Assembly (NCBI GenBank): GCA_029204225.1
Contig: CM055092.1
Location: 78,155,527 to 78,219,526 of the forward strand
Direction: 5' to 3'
Origin: Diphasiastrum complanatum
Taxonomy: Eukaryota > Streptophyta > Lycopodiopsida > Lycopodiales > Lycopodiaceae
DNA: 64,000 nt
In this document: positions 1-12,602 of the stretch, one piece after another
How positions within the stretch are numbered: position 1 is the stretch's first letter
Layout: each line of letters opens with the position of its first letter
Program-made: the position numbers and the translations under genes
The notes under the pieces: generated by a model
The model's database searches: none
Seen by the model: only the letters and a program-made list of their open reading frames with translations
Told to the model about the DNA's origin: nothing

Positions 1-253
1 TTACTTCGGAGTGTGTACGAATTTTTCCAAAGAATCATATTTTTCCAATGACCCGAATTTGTCAACGACTCGAATTGTAAACTCTCACGAACAAGACACT
101 GTCACGAACAGTAAACCATCGCGAACAGTTGTTTCTGATTGTCTAAAGTTGTCTATCACAGTCCTGCATATATTTCTTATTTTCGCACACATAATTCAAT
201 ATTCGAACTTTATTCATGTTCTCTGGGGAAGAGTTCTCAGAATTTTTCCTACA
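1..253 (+). repeat. 3' part of a Copia-type LTR
   Basis: The stretch ends in CA just before a perfect initiator-Met-tRNA primer site, which marks it as the end of a 5' LTR whose start lies outside the window. It is rich in repeated CGAA/GAAC motifs. The small reading frame inside it has no recognisable domain and is not treated as a gene. Confidence 0.6.
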
Positions 254-254
254 G

Positions 255-266
255 TGGTATCAGAGC
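255..266 (+). other. Primer binding site (initiator Met tRNA)
   Basis: TGGTATCAGAGC, the complement of the 3' end of plant initiator methionine tRNA and the usual primer site of plant Copia elements. It lies one base after the CA end of the preceding LTR. Confidence 0.85.
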
Positions 267-2400
267 GTATTTGATAGCATACCATGTGCCAGGAAATTTT
301 AGAAATCATTTGTAAATAAAACTCGCAAAGAATTTACTCGCAAATTGTCAAAACCCTTTGTTCAATGAAATCTTGAAGTCATTTGAGACAGCTTTGTATT
401 TTTTTTGTTGAAAGGTACATTGTTGTTGCACGTCTACCATCCCAATGTTTATGCGGTTTCGACAATTTCTATGCTTCTATTTAAATCCTTGCACTGTATG
501 CGATTTTCTTGTCTTGGTCTTACCTATACATTAAAGAAACTTGTTAAACAATATCAACATTGAGATTATTTTAAATGCAATCTCACAATACCGAAAACAC
601 TGAAATAAGTCTAAATAAAATCATTGCAAGTCATTTTAAATGTGTATTAAAGAAAACACACATACACACCTACCAATCTCTCATTGACTTGAAAACAAAA
701 GTGTTCAGGAATATCATATTGCAGCAAGGTAAGCTCTGATCGAATGTGATCAAGTGTCCGAACGTCCTCCACCTCAATTGTTGTAATAGTAGAATTATTT
801 TGCTTCACTTGGATTTCTATTTGATCTTGATGATTCACTGTAAAATCTTGATCCAATGCTTTCCATTCATTGCCAACTTTGGACCATCTTCTATAATAAA
901 ATGTTAAAGAAAGCACTTGTTTTTCTATAAGATATCTACATTGACGATCTATTAACTATGCACTCGATATTGCCATTACTCTTCTTATCCCATTGATCAT
1001 CAAGAAGGCTTGATAACATATCGTCTGTTAAATCACTACAAATAAACATTGTCGTTATTCTACGAATATTACATGCAACAAAAAAATCTATAAACATTGC
1101 AAAAGGCAACCAGTGCAATCATTTGTTTTTTGAACCTGTGCTACATTTCATACAGTTTTGAATGTCCATAAAAAACCTTGATCAGAAGCTCTCTACTATG
1201 GTGGAATCCGGAGGAATCCATTCTTCGCTTGAGAAAGAGGGTAATGATATCGCCTCTAATCTTCCACTTAAACTAGATGGTGTGTAAGATGAATCGTAGA
1301 AGAAAATACAAGAATCCAAAAGTGATCTTGTGGAGCGGTTCTTGTATTGCAAAAGACCAATATCAGATGAATAACGTCCATGATGCCAACAAGAGATTGT
1401 ATAGATTGCCATTCGATTATGTTTGATGGATACAAATTTGCACAAACCCATAAAACTATATATCATTCAAATACTTAGATACACGTCTAAATGATTGATG
1501 AAAAGCTCAAAGCAAAAAATTCTCCAAAATTGACAACTGCATTTGAGTCTGTCATTTGAACTTACGCCTTCCACTCTAATTTCCTTATGCATGTAGACAT
1601 GTTGAACCAAGACCTATGAAATGGATCAACCACCAGGTGAAACTTTGAAGTCTAAAATTCTACCTTTCCAAAAGCTCATATAATCCATATTTGATTTTCT
1701 CTTCTTACCAAAAACACCTCTTGATGAGGGATGCATGAGAACCCACTGAAATTTTTGATAAATACGTGGTATCCAAGAGCCATCAGAGTATTTTTCATTA
1801 CAAACAGAAACTGAGACAATATTGCTTCATGGTCTACGGCTTCTGGAAGCCATTGCAAAGCTAAAAGAAGATGAACAATAGAGTTTGAAACTAAAAGTAG
1901 ATGAATCAGTATAATTGTGTACCTAGCAATTTTTCATCTTGTGATGGCATCGTTCTATGTTTAAACCATCATAGAACTCTATTGGACATTCCTTATAATA
2001 TTTAATGGATGTTATTATATAAAACATTTCTTTTGCGTTGTGAGAGCAAATACAATCTCTTAAAGTTGTGCGCATTGTTATCAGCATATCTTATTGTACA
2101 GAACCCTAAATATGGGTTTATATAAAAAAGCTTTAATGGTATTCAATACAAAGTTTTGCATTGCTTCGTACCTGTATACATAGTGAAGACATCTCTTGAG
2201 AATTACCTATCCTCCAACAAGTAAGCAACACATCTTCCTTATATACTAATGATTCAATACAAAATCATGGGTTAAAATTGCATGTTTTTTATTGGCAAAA
2301 GTCCTTTTAGCATGAAATATGCTAAACCCTAATTTCATAGTAAGATGGCCTTCCTATACAAGTATTATACTCATCACAAACATCATAGCATTGGCTAGTC
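267..2400. other. Unassigned sequence downstream of the first LTR
   Basis: About 2.1 kb of AT-rich sequence. No reading frame shows a Gag, Pol or host domain on either strand. By position it should be the leader and gag region of the plus-strand element primed at 255, but I see no Gag motif, so the element is either deeply decayed or non-coding. Confidence 0.4.
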
Positions 2401-2401
2401 T

Positions 2402-3360
2402 TTAAAGCAAGTCTTTTGTTTTTGACAATAAATTCTTTGTTAATTTGGGTACATAGAGTACATTGTCTAACTGTCTAGTGATACCATATGGAAATTGTAG
2501 TCGAATAGAGCCTTGGCCAATGTACTTTGATTCGGTTGTTGTGAGATTCGAGAATAGGGTTTTACATGGAGTCATGTGCTGAGAAGCACTTGAATCTAGA
2601 TACCATTTGTAGAAATCTTTACCTGATTGATCTTGTACCATCAACGCCTTTTCTTCTTCTTGGAAATTTCTCACAAAGTCAGAGCCTCCTTCTTGGTGCT
2701 ATTGCATCTTTTTCCTCATTTCATTGTGCTTGAAGATCCGACAATCTTTGATGTCGTGATTGGATCTCTTCTAGTATCTAGGAAAGAGTCTAGTCTTGGC
2801 AGGTTGTTGTTGTCGAAAGTGTTGTTGTATGCCGAGCCTTTGTCTTCTGAAGTGATAGCGCAAGAGTATTGCTCAAAAGCAACACTATATTGTCATAGGA
2901 GGGTGGAAGACTGGCAAGAAGAGACATTGTAGAGTTTTAATCTGAAATAGGAGAATCTATCGTAGCTAACCGATTCAACAACTGTTTAGATTCATTCAAA
3001 TGATCACTGATTGAGGTACCTTCGCTCATTTTGAGAGTAAGGACCTTCTTTCTCTGAAAGAGATGAGCTGATACATCTGAAGTTCATAAATACTTGTCAA
3101 ACGTCCCATGCTTATTTGAAAGTGGTACAATTTGATACATGAGCTATCTGAGTGTCTTTCAAATTTAAGGATATAATGGCAAGAGCTTTGCCATCTTTGC
3201 TTCCCACGAGGGTAGTAGTTCAGATTCCGCCGGTCTGGCTATTGAACCATTGACGTAGCTCCTTTTCAATCAACATCATCCTCATTTTGAATCTCCACAT
3301 GTGGAAATCATCTCCATTGAACTTGTTGATCAAGTGGATCTCTGAGGTTGATCCTTCCAT
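2402..3360 (-). pseudogene. Copia gag-protease fragment, broken
   Basis: Read on the minus strand. The frame opens with ATG at 3360 and gives a Copia-type Gag start with the core KFNGDDFHMWRFKMRMM. Only the His and last Cys of the zinc knuckle survive near 2728-2760 (NHDIKDCR). The retropepsin motif follows near 2590-2615 as WYLDSSASQHMT, with serine in place of the usual glycine of DSG, then the beta-strand region LDNVLYVPKLTKNLLS. Several frame breaks separate these pieces. Integrase and reverse transcriptase are missing. The element must have been primed at the sites to its right (3469-3544). Confidence 0.75.
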
Positions 3361-3468
3361 GAAGATTGATGAACAGAGATTGCATCACAAGTCAAATGTA
3401 AACTAGCTCTGAAAATATGAACCTATTTACTTTTTTTAATTTCAGGACTCTAGTAAATCCAAAACCAG

Positions 3469-3544
3469 GCTCTGATACCACTCTATTGGTGTGGCTTTAT
3501 TCTTTGATACCACTGTTGGAGTGTGGCTTTATGCTCTGATACCA
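3469..3544 (-). repeat. Three tandem 32-bp units, each with a primer site
   Basis: On the minus strand the Met-tRNA primer site TGGTATCAGAGC occurs at 3533-3544 and 3469-3480, with a one-base variant at 3501-3512. The spacing is exactly 32 bp each time and the intervening bases (GTGTGGCTTTAT and neighbours) are repeated too, so this is a tandem triplication of the LTR/leader junction. A normal element carries one such site. Confidence 0.85.
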
Positions 3545-3545
3545 C

Positions 3546-3960
3546 TGTGTTGAAAATGACTTAGACACACACAGGGTGGTCTGATAGGCCGTAGTGGCAG
3601 AAGGCCATCGCCCCAACAAAGAAAACACGATGAACAATATGAAAATTGATAATGTAATGATCTTGGATAACTCAGAGAATGGAACGATAGAGCAATTTTG
3701 ATATGTGATGAACATTAGTATAGGTGTCACAGACAACCATAAAGAGAGAATGTGAAACGATTAGGTATCTGGGACAGCCGTGCATTTCTCTGATACTGAC
3801 ATCTGAACATAAAGAAATATGAAACAATTAGACGCCTATGACAACCATCCATTTTTTCATTACTCAGGTACTTGTGATGGTAACAAAAGAAGAGTGAGAG
3901 TTAATAAACATTCAACACGAATGCAATGAGATAGAACAATATCAATTTTGTGTGAGTAAT
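3546..3960 (-). repeat. Probable 5' LTR of the minus-strand Copia
   Basis: Sequence directly upstream (in minus orientation) of the primer-site array. It ends in CA on the minus strand. The outer boundary cannot be fixed because no second copy is present. It contains degenerate repeats around GACAGCCGTGCAT and ACAACCATCCAT. Confidence 0.45.
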
Positions 3961-3964
3961 TTCA

Positions 3965-4637
<673 letters not shown>

Positions 4638-4649
4638 CGGTATCAGAGC
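4638..4649 (+). other. Primer binding site (initiator Met tRNA, one mismatch)
   Basis: CGGTATCAGAGC, differing from the consensus at the first base. It immediately follows the LTR end. At the homologous LTR near 47471 the same position has decayed further (CGTATTAGATT on the minus strand). Confidence 0.75.
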
Positions 4650-4711
4650 TTGTGTTTCAGGTTATGAATGAAGAAATTACATCTATCAATGATTTGGAGA
4701 AGATATCAATG

Positions 4712-6338
4712 CTAGAGCATGCTAGATTGGATTCTACACCAAAATCGAGTTTCTTGCATATGTAGATTGGAACTTTTGTAGATCAAAAATCTAATTAGGT
4801 TTATATTCTTGATCAATTCTAATTTCCCATTGTCACTCCTTAAGCACTTGATCCTTGCGGAAAATTGGTTCTCCCTTGCATTCTTGAACTTAACAAAGAC
4901 ATCATTCACTTCATCTTTGTTCTTTAGTAGATGGATCCAACAAAATCTACTAAAATCATCAATGAAAGCTACATACATCTTAGCTCCACTATTGCTAATT
5001 GTAGTAGTTCCATGAATATTCGAATGTACAACTTGAAAAGGCTTTGTAGATCTAGTGTAAGGTAGTCTATGTGACTTGACAAAGTAGAAGACTCACAAAC
5101 ATGATTGATACTTTCTAAGAAACTTGGAAGACCAATCACAACTTGCTTTCTGGCCATTACCTCCAATGACTTGAAGTTGAGGTGCCCCATCCTCTTATGC
5201 CAAACCTCTTGAATAGGTATTAGATCACCTGTGACAAATCCAACCTGGTTAGCAATAACACAAGCATCTAGTTTGAACAACTTTCTTTTTCTTTTACCTT
5301 TTGCAACAAAAATATCCTTCCTTTTGATCATGCAAGCATCTCCATTAGACTCAACTTTGAAACCTTTACTTAGCAATTGACTCACAATAAGTAAATTTTT
5401 GGTAATGGAAGGTATGAACAAAACATCCTTCAAATGAACATTCCTATTTTTAGAGAGAGAAATAGGAATTGTGCCAATTCCTTTTATTGCACACTCACCA
5501 TCATTGGTCGTGTAGATCACCCTCTTGTCATCTCCATATGCCAACAAGGAAGTGAAATACTCTTTGCGAAAGTCATGTGTGAACTTGCTCCACTGTCAAT
5601 CCACTATGGATCTAGATTTCCATCATTAGCAAGCATACATGAAGACACCACAAAAGCATCATCATTTGAGTTTTGAACATCCAAGCCATCTTCATCATGA
5701 GTAAGATTACCTTGCTTGTCTCGTTGATCTCTCTTCTTCTCGTAGCACTCACTTGCAAAGTGTCCTTTAATGCGACAATAGAACCACGCCTATATTCTTC
5801 ATTGATTAAGATATCTTGAAGATCAATTAAACTTGAAAAAGTTCTTTGAATGGCAAGACTTTGTACAATGTTAGCATGAGCATCCAACAAACCATTAAGA
5901 ATAACTTGAACAAGCTCTCCTTCCTTAATGCTCTCATCAATGCAAGATAACTCATCATTCAAAGCCTTCACTCTCAAAACAAAAATATTTGGACTCTCTT
6001 CATTCTTTTGCAAACTTTGAAAGATTTGTCTTCTTAGAGTCAACACTTTAGAAGTAGACTTGGATTCATAAAGCTTCTTTAATGAATCCCAAGCATCCTT
6101 TGATGAAGTATTCTTACCAACTTCCTTGAGAAGTTCATTAGTAGCATTCATCTTTATCATGTGTAGAGCTCTTTTGGCCCTCTTGTCATAACTCAATTGT
6201 TCTTGTTGTGTTGCTGCCCTCTCCTCCAAACCTACAACAATATCCAAAACGTCATTCAATCCTCACTTTCCACAATGAATAGTTGTTTGAGGTAAGCCTA
6301 TCATTGCCTTCCAACATGTATCCACTTGATGTAGACAT
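4712..6338 (-). pseudogene. Copia gag-protease-integrase pseudogene
   Basis: Minus strand. Gag starts at ATG 6338 with the family motif LTSNNYSLWKVRIE, shifts frame near 6255, and runs on through the UBN2-type Gag body (KRALHMIKMNATNELLKEV and following). A zinc knuckle near 5735-5780 keeps FYCRIKGHFASEC but has lost its first Cys to Trp. The protease WIDSGASSHMT lies near 5572-5607, with the catalytic DSG intact but a frameshift just after. GAG-pre-integrase with WHKRMGHLNFKSLEV follows, then the start of the integrase core (IDDFSRFCW, LRSDNG). Reverse transcriptase and RNase H are absent. It belongs to the same Copia family as the young element at 26200-32330. Confidence 0.85.
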
Positions 6339-6739
6339 GTTGAAATGACCTAATCCTTCAACATATTCCAATGCACAAAACACTCTTTTGAAATACAACA
6401 AATGTTTCCAAAATGAAATCACAAAGATATGGAACCTCTCAATTCTCTTCGAGCACTTATATCGCAAATCAACACATAGAATGTAGAAATCTTGATCAAA
6501 CTATGATCTATCCTCAATCTAATGACTCTTGCCACTTACTAAGATTGAAACACACTCAAATGAAGTTCAGTAACCTCACAATCTAGAGATCCAATAAAAA
6601 TTAGGTTTTTGACAAAATCACAAAAAATTGATTCTGTCAAATTCTACATGCAATCGCCTAAAACTTGATATAGAATCTTGTAGCCACCACTTAGGCTTTT
6701 CCAATGCATAAAAATTGGCCAAATAATATGTGCTAACCT

Positions 6740-7508
6740 TGATAAGCCATTTTGGAATCAAGCTTTGTTGTGTGCTAATTTCTTGTGCAATAGGTGGTCG
6801 AGTGCTATTTTGGATGGAAGGACACCTTTTGAGATGCTATTCAAGAGGAGGCCCAGTGTCAACTTTCTTAGAACTTTTAGATGCACATGCTATGCCAATA
6901 TAACTCTTGATGATAGGACCAAGGAGGATCCATCTTCAAGGAAAGGTATATTTGTTGGATATAGTGAGGTGAGTAAAGCCTATAAGGTTTACATTCCTTC
7001 TACTAATAAGGTGATTATTTGTAGAGATGTCATTTTTGATGAGGGGAACATTCCAAAAGTATCTTAAAGCATTATTGATGGTGATGTGGATGGATCTAAG
7101 AATATCGATGTTGATGTAAAGGATCCTACTTTAGATGGTGATGATGATGGACCTTCATCAAGTCAAAAGCCAAGGAGAACATCAAGGGAAAGACAAATGC
7201 CTTCAAGGCTCACATATGACGAGAAAGGTAGGCAAGTGGAAGTGACTCATTTTGCTTTTCTCAAATGCTTTGGTGAATCTTCTTGCGTAGATGATGCTAT
7301 TCAAGTAGATATTGGATTTCATGCTAGAAAATCAAGTAACAGATTTGGAAAACAAGTTTTGTTCAATGACTTTGATGTTGAAGGTCAAGATCAAGAGGTT
7401 GATCTCAAAGGGCTTCAACAAGTCAAAAGGGAAGTTGGCAATTTGGAGCTAGTCAAGAGTATCAAAGGAGAGTCAATTGGCAAAGATGTTATGGATATGT
7501 TTTTGTAG
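6740..7508 (+). pseudogene. Copia integrase C-terminal fragment with foreign tail
   Basis: Plus strand. The first part (6765-7067) encodes the integrase C-terminal region, with RTPFEMLFKRRPSVNFLRTF and IFVGYSEVSKAYKVYIPSTN. After one stop, 7086-7300 gives the acidic linker ending in RRTSRERQMPSRLTYDEKGR. The frame stays open to 7508, but the last ~65 residues (from about 7310) do not continue into reverse transcriptase. They look like unrelated sequence joined in frame. No LTR can be assigned. Confidence 0.7.
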
Positions 7509-7784
7509 GTTATTGAAGACTCAAGTAGGGTCAAAGGTGCTAGCAGCACGGAAGTGTTGTTCAAATCTACTTTACTTGTTTTATCTCATTTTCAAGCAAT
7601 TTCATGTGGATGTGTGCAACTCTTTAAGAAAAAGAAATTGAACTTATATGTGTTTAGTTCTTGTATGAGTTCGTGGGTTCAGAAATAGAGCTATGCAGCT
7701 CTGATTGTCGCAGTAGAGTATAGTTGGACCGATATGTAAAAAATGCAGATCTAAACAGATTCTTCAGCAGATATCTTCAAAACG

Positions 7785-8873
7785 TTAATCCATGCATTTT
7801 GAGGATTCTAGACACAAAGAGATGGTACCAACACCATCTATCCTACACTCTTCATCATTTGTAGTAAAGACAAACTTTTTAGCAGCATTGAAAGAGTGTA
7901 AGTTTGAGAAAAAGTCCTTTTCACAAGACATGTGGGAGCTAGCCCCACTGTCGATCCACCAATTGTCTCTTGAATTGCTATTGCTTGTTGGTGAGGATGT
8001 AGATGCCATCAAGAATACATCTACTTCATCCTCCTCCTCCTCCTTTGCAAGGTTTCCTTGTTTGTCCTCCTCCACTTGTGCTCTTAGCCTCTTGTAGCAT
8101 TCAGATGCATAATGCCCCTTCCTTCCACAAAAGAAGCATTTTTGCTTTGACTTGTCCCTTGAGCTTGATGCATCATCCTCTTCTTTGGCCTCCTTTGGAT
8201 GCTTCTTCTTTCCATTGGTCTTCTTTTTGCCCTTGACTGAGAAATTGGCTTTCTCATCACCATCCTGCAAAGACAAGGAACTCATCCTAGATTTTGCATG
8301 GAGCATCCTACACTCTTCAGCCACTAATACACTGTGAAGTTTTTCTATAGTTGGCAAAGTGTCTTGGATGGCAAAACTTTGGACCAAATTTGCAAAGTCA
8401 TCTCCTAGACCATTAAGGACAATTTGTACAAGCTCTCCATCATGAATCTTCTCTCCAATGAAAGCCAACTCCCTATTTAGAGACTTGATTCTGAGTACAT
8501 AATCATGTGCACTCTCCTCACTTCTTCTCATGCTTTGCAAAATTTGATTTCTAAGCATAAGAACTCTAGAAGTGTTGCTAGACTCATAGATTGATTTTAG
8601 AGACTCCCAAGCCTCTTTAGCACTAGTACATGCTGATACTTCTCTCAACAAATCATTGCTCACATTCATCTTCACACAATGAAATGCAAGCCTAGATCTC
8701 TTCTTGTATCTAGCTAACTCTTGTGCACCTAGAGGTTCATCTTCATCTTCAATCAAGAACTCATAAAGGTCTTGGAGCACCAAGATTGACTCCATTCTAA
8801 CCTTACAAATAGCATAATTTGTAGAATTCAACCTCTCACTAGCTTCTAGAAGGTATGCTCCAGCAGATCCCAT
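7785..8873 (-). CDS. Copia Gag and protease N-terminus (truncated element)
   Basis: Open frame on the minus strand; I use the first ATG at 8873, giving about 362 residues. It starts MGSAGAYLLEASERLNSTNY, continues through the UBN2-type Gag domain (to about residue 200), a lysine-rich linker, a CX2CX4HX4C zinc knuckle (CFFCGRKGHYASEC, near 8100-8140) and the retropepsin motif WWIDSGASSHMS with intact DSG. The frame stops in the protease; integrase, reverse transcriptase and RNase H are not present, so this is a 3'-truncated copy. Its leader (8899-9666), primer site (9667-9678) and LTR (9679-10333) lie to the right in the correct order. Gag is the RNA-packaging structural protein of the intracellular particle. 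Confidence 0.85.
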   Translation of the reverse strand: MGSAGAYLLEASERLNSTNYAICKVRMESILVLQDLYEFLIEDEDEPLGAQELARYKKRSRLAFHCVKMNVSNDLLREVSACTSAKEAWESLKSIYESSNTSRVLMLRNQILQSMRRSEESAHDYVLRIKSLNRELAFIGEKIHDGELVQIVLNGLGDDFANLVQSFAIQDTLPTIEKLHSVLVAEECRMLHAKSRMSSLSLQDGDEKANFSVKGKKKTNGKKKHPKEAKEEDDASSSRDKSKQKCFFCGRKGHYASECYKRLRAQVEEDKQGNLAKEEEEDEVDVFLMASTSSPTSNSNSRDNWWIDSGASSHMSCEKDFFSNLHSFNAAKKFVFTTNDEECRIDGVGTISLCLESSKCMD

Positions 8874-8898
8874 CTTACTAGTGACTTCTACAAACAAG

Positions 8899-9240
8899 AA
8901 ATAGATTTGATTGACTTGAAACTCACAAAGGTCTCACACTTGCAGTGTTTCACTCAAATTTGATTTCTAATCCAACAAATGGACTTATAATCACAGTTCT
9001 ATCACTCCCTCACAAAGCTGGAATGAAGATTAGATGAAGTGAAAACTACTTACAAACAAATCTTGCCAAGAAATGGATTTGATTGTCTCTAGAAACTCAC
9101 TAAGGTCTCTCTCTTGTAGTTTTTCACTCAAATTAGATTTCTAATCCAACAAATGGACTTATAATCTCAGTTCTAGCACTCCTTCACAAAGTTGGAATGA
9201 AGATAAGATGATGTGAAATCTACTTACAATCAAATCTTGC
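8899..9240 (-). repeat. Duplicated ~174-bp block in the Copia leader
   Basis: Two diverged copies in tandem within the untranslated leader. TTTCTAATCCAACAAATGG recurs about 174 bp apart, and most of the surrounding sequence matches with scattered substitutions. Nothing coding is seen in it. Confidence 0.75.
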
Positions 9241-9666
9241 CAATTTTGGCTATTTTTGGACAAAAAAATGACTTAATCTCTTTCTTCCTTCTTGGTGTAC
9301 TTTCAAGACCTGTTTTTAACCTTAATAGGACTTGAACTCAGCCTAGATTAATTAGATTCTATGAAACAAATTCAAATCTAATCAATGGCAAATGATCTTG
9401 GTAGATTATCCTAGGATCTCCACCAAAAATTACACCAATAGCTCACAAATTGAATTTTTTTGGATCAAATAAATACCATGCATTAAATGCAGGTTCAGAG
9501 GTGCCCACACATGTGGACAGTACGGATTTGGACCCCTACCAAGTTTGGGATCAAATCTCCTCACCAAAATCAAGATTCTAGCTTGCCCTCTCAATACTAG
9601 TTTTTAGCACCAAAACTTGCTAAAAATGGATTTGCATTAGATCAATGGCTTATGCTCTTGTACTTG

Positions 9667-9678
9667 GATCTGATACCA
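9667..9678 (-). other. Primer binding site of minus-strand Copia
   Basis: On the minus strand TGGTATCAGATC, a near-perfect Met-tRNA primer site, directly adjacent to the CA end of the LTR that starts at 9679. Confidence 0.75.
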
Positions 9679-10333
9679 TGTGAAAGTACTGTACTTTAGG
9701 ACCATAAATGGATCTACAAAAGATCCACAAGAGTGATTGGATGCTTGCTTAACAATCTATCAAAAAATTAGACACAAAAAAGTTGATCTAGATTGGCAAT
9801 TTGAACAAACAACAAGCATTAACGATCAAAAGCATTGATAAACATTGAAATCCGAGCCCACACGTGTGTACTACAGGCTGTAGTACGGCCTTCAACCTGA
9901 GAAACAAGTAGAAATTGATTTGGTTTCATTTGGATCACAAAAACTCAATGTACATAGTGAACTAGCTTGAGATTGCCAATGAGCTCCAAAAATTTTCTAT
10001 CTTCTCACTATGGAGAGAGGGAATACATAGCAAATTCGACTTCCTTATTGAAGTTAGGTGGATTTCCAGCATGTAATAAGGAAGTTAACTCACTCTCCTT
10101 GACCTAAAATGAAACCCTAGTCTATTTCCTAGAGTTATGCTTGGTAGGTAGCTAGTTGGTCAAATTTTCACCTTAAACTTAGGTGTAGGTCCTATAAAGT
10201 AGGGATGACCACCAAATAGACATGACCAACTCTCTTGACTTGACCTAACCTACATTAGGATGGGTTTCCCATGTGGCATCATGGCCTCACATGTGTGGGA
10301 CCCACTTGTGTACACAATTTACACTATTCTACA
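9679..10333 (-). repeat. 5' LTR of minus-strand Copia (655 bp)
   Basis: Bounded by TG/CA in minus orientation, next to a primer site, and similar in length to the 682-bp LTR of the young element. It contains CACACGTGTG at 9859-9868 followed by GTAC-type repeats. No second copy is present, so the outer boundary rests on the TG alone. Confidence 0.6.
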
Positions 10334-10343
10334 TGGTTTTTGG

Positions 10344-10919
10344 TCAAGCTAGATTTGCCAATTTTTGGTAATTCTTCACATTCAGTATAATAGTTTTTTG
10401 GTTAGTAGGAGTTGAAGTATAAGCTACCTCCTCATGATTATTAATCGGACAGAGAAATAGTTCATCTTCTAAATAGTTAGTCTGTAAACTGGGACAGTCG
10501 GTCTTAGAATGAACTTCCTTCTCACAAGCGGTACACCAAACATTGGCATTAGGCTTCGCTTTCTTTCGCTTGGCTTTAACATTAGATATTTGGACCTTTA
10601 AATCACTCATTTCTTTTGTTAACAACTCAACACTTTTCCTTAATGAATCCATCTTTTCAGATTTCTCCATTTTTTTTTTTCTTTCTGAGTTCCTATTCTT
10701 GGTTTTCCTGTAAGAAGATTCTTCTTATGATGAAAAAGAATAATATGAATACTCAGAAGATTCCTCCATATCCACTGAATCAGATTCTGATTCAGACTCA
10801 ATAGATGTTTCAGATTCTTCTGTTCGTTTAAATTTGTGTTTTTTACTACTTTTTTTTTTCATTTCTCCGTTTGCGAGAAATTCAAGAGGTTTCGTAATTC
10901 TCGACAGAGGCAATGACAT
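10344..10919 (-). pseudogene. Gag-like zinc-knuckle fragment of uncertain family
   Basis: Two adjacent minus-strand frames. The right one (10919-10725) is basic then strongly acidic and serine-rich (ESESESDS). The left one (10670-10344) has a predicted coiled stretch (LRKSVELLTKEMSDLKVQIS), a KRKKAK patch and a CX2CX4HX4C motif (CTACEKEVHSKTDC). This pattern suits the C-terminal part of a retrotransposon Gag. I see no protease or polymerase nearby and cannot choose between Gypsy and another class. Confidence 0.4.
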
Positions 10920-12492
10920 CTTTCAAAGAAGTCATCAAACCCTGTCGACAATAACGATCCATTTTCTTAGGCAAACCACCCAAGAACCATTTATTTTGCA
11001 TAGGAACTGGATACTGGGCTCTTAACTTTCCTAATAAACATGCATGTTTTCTTGTTCATAAAAACTTTGTGTTAAAATATTGTGCTAAAGTGACATGTAC
11101 TTGATTTCTTTTCTCGTAGAGAAATTATTTTCAAAATAAAATATGGTGCACATGTCTCAAGTGTGATGGACAAAAGATGCGTGAAAGACGCATTGTTGAA
11201 AATCATTTGTGGAATTTTGAATGAAAAGAAGAAGGTCAACCATTGAAATTTGTTTCATGTGTGTAGCCAATACATTGAATGCCATTCCACGGAGTTGATC
11301 CATCTGTGTTTAGTTACAATCAATGTCAAGTTTTGATAGACATGAGAAAACAAAGAATGAAACAAATTGAAGAGGCAAACACAATTGGAAAAGAGAATAA
11401 TCAACTTGATTCTCATGATTATGATGATGAGGTGCAACACGATGAAGCAATGCACAACATGTTTGAATCTTACTTTGAAACAAATGAGAATGATGATATG
11501 CATGCACTTTCTAATGAAAACGGAAATCACGAACAATTTGAGATGGATGAAGACGAGAATCTATTGCGCAAGGAGGCAGACACCCCTCTATATCCTACAA
11601 CATCTAGTTCAAGACTAGCTATGTCAATTCTTATTCTAAACATACAAATGGAGTGATCGTAGCGTGACATCTTTATGCGGGTACTTAATGCATAACAGAA
11701 CTATTATACTTTATAACGTATTTACATTAAGTTAATTTTTTTTTTCTAACAGCTCACATTGCTCTTTGTTTAGGTTGTTGCATCGAATACTTCCGAAAGA
11801 AAATGTGATACCTTAAACACGAAAAGAAGCACGAAATATGATGACCGTGCTTGGAATGGATTACGACACAATACATGCATGTCCAGAAGACCATGTTCTA
11901 TATAGAGGTGAGCATTCAGAAAAGCTTCAATGTCCAGTGTGTAACGCTTCATGTTTTTGAGATGACGTACAAGGGGATAAAGTGCCACGAAAAGTGTTAC
12001 AACATTTTCCAATTATCCCACGATTGCAACATTTATTTCGATGTAAATCTTTGGCACAACTAATGGATTGGCATGTCAAAAATCAATCTATGGATGATGT
12101 GATGCGAGTACCAAGTGATTCACCTGCATGGAAACATATTGAAGACCAATGGCCCGAGTTTAAAAACGAACTTCGTAATTTGAGATTTGGCCTTGCTATG
12201 AATGGCGTAAGTCCTTTTAGCGTTCAAGCGTCAACTTGGTCCACATGGCCATTTGTGCTCGTTAATTACAACATACCTCCATGGTTGAGTATTAAAACGA
12301 GACACTTGTTATTGGCTTTATTGATTCCAGGAAAGTACAAGACCAAGAACATAGATGTGTATCTTGCACCTTTGGTTGATGAATTGTGCATTCTTTGGAA
12401 TGGTATTCATGCTTACGACATCTTGAGACCTTTACAACAACGGAACTTCGTTGTTCGTGGAATTCTAATGTGGACGATGCATGACTACCACG

Positions 12493-12602
12493 GTTTAAGC
12501 GAATGTTCAAGTATCTATATAATGAATCTAATCCATTTTAGGGTTTAATGTTTGAGTATATTTAACTAAGCTTATGTTTAATTTGGTTTATGAACTATGC
12601 AG
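12493..12602 (+). other. Intron in the TNP2-type transposase
   Basis: GT at 12493 and AG at 12602. Removing it joins HG to LTTSGYNACYICG across a split glycine codon and restores the conserved order of the family. The 110-bp length is ordinary for a plant. Confidence 0.65.

Noticed and set aside
255-266. TGGTATCAGAGC sites as tRNA genes
   Set aside because: Only the 3'-end complement is present at each site; no cloverleaf around it. They are primer binding sites.
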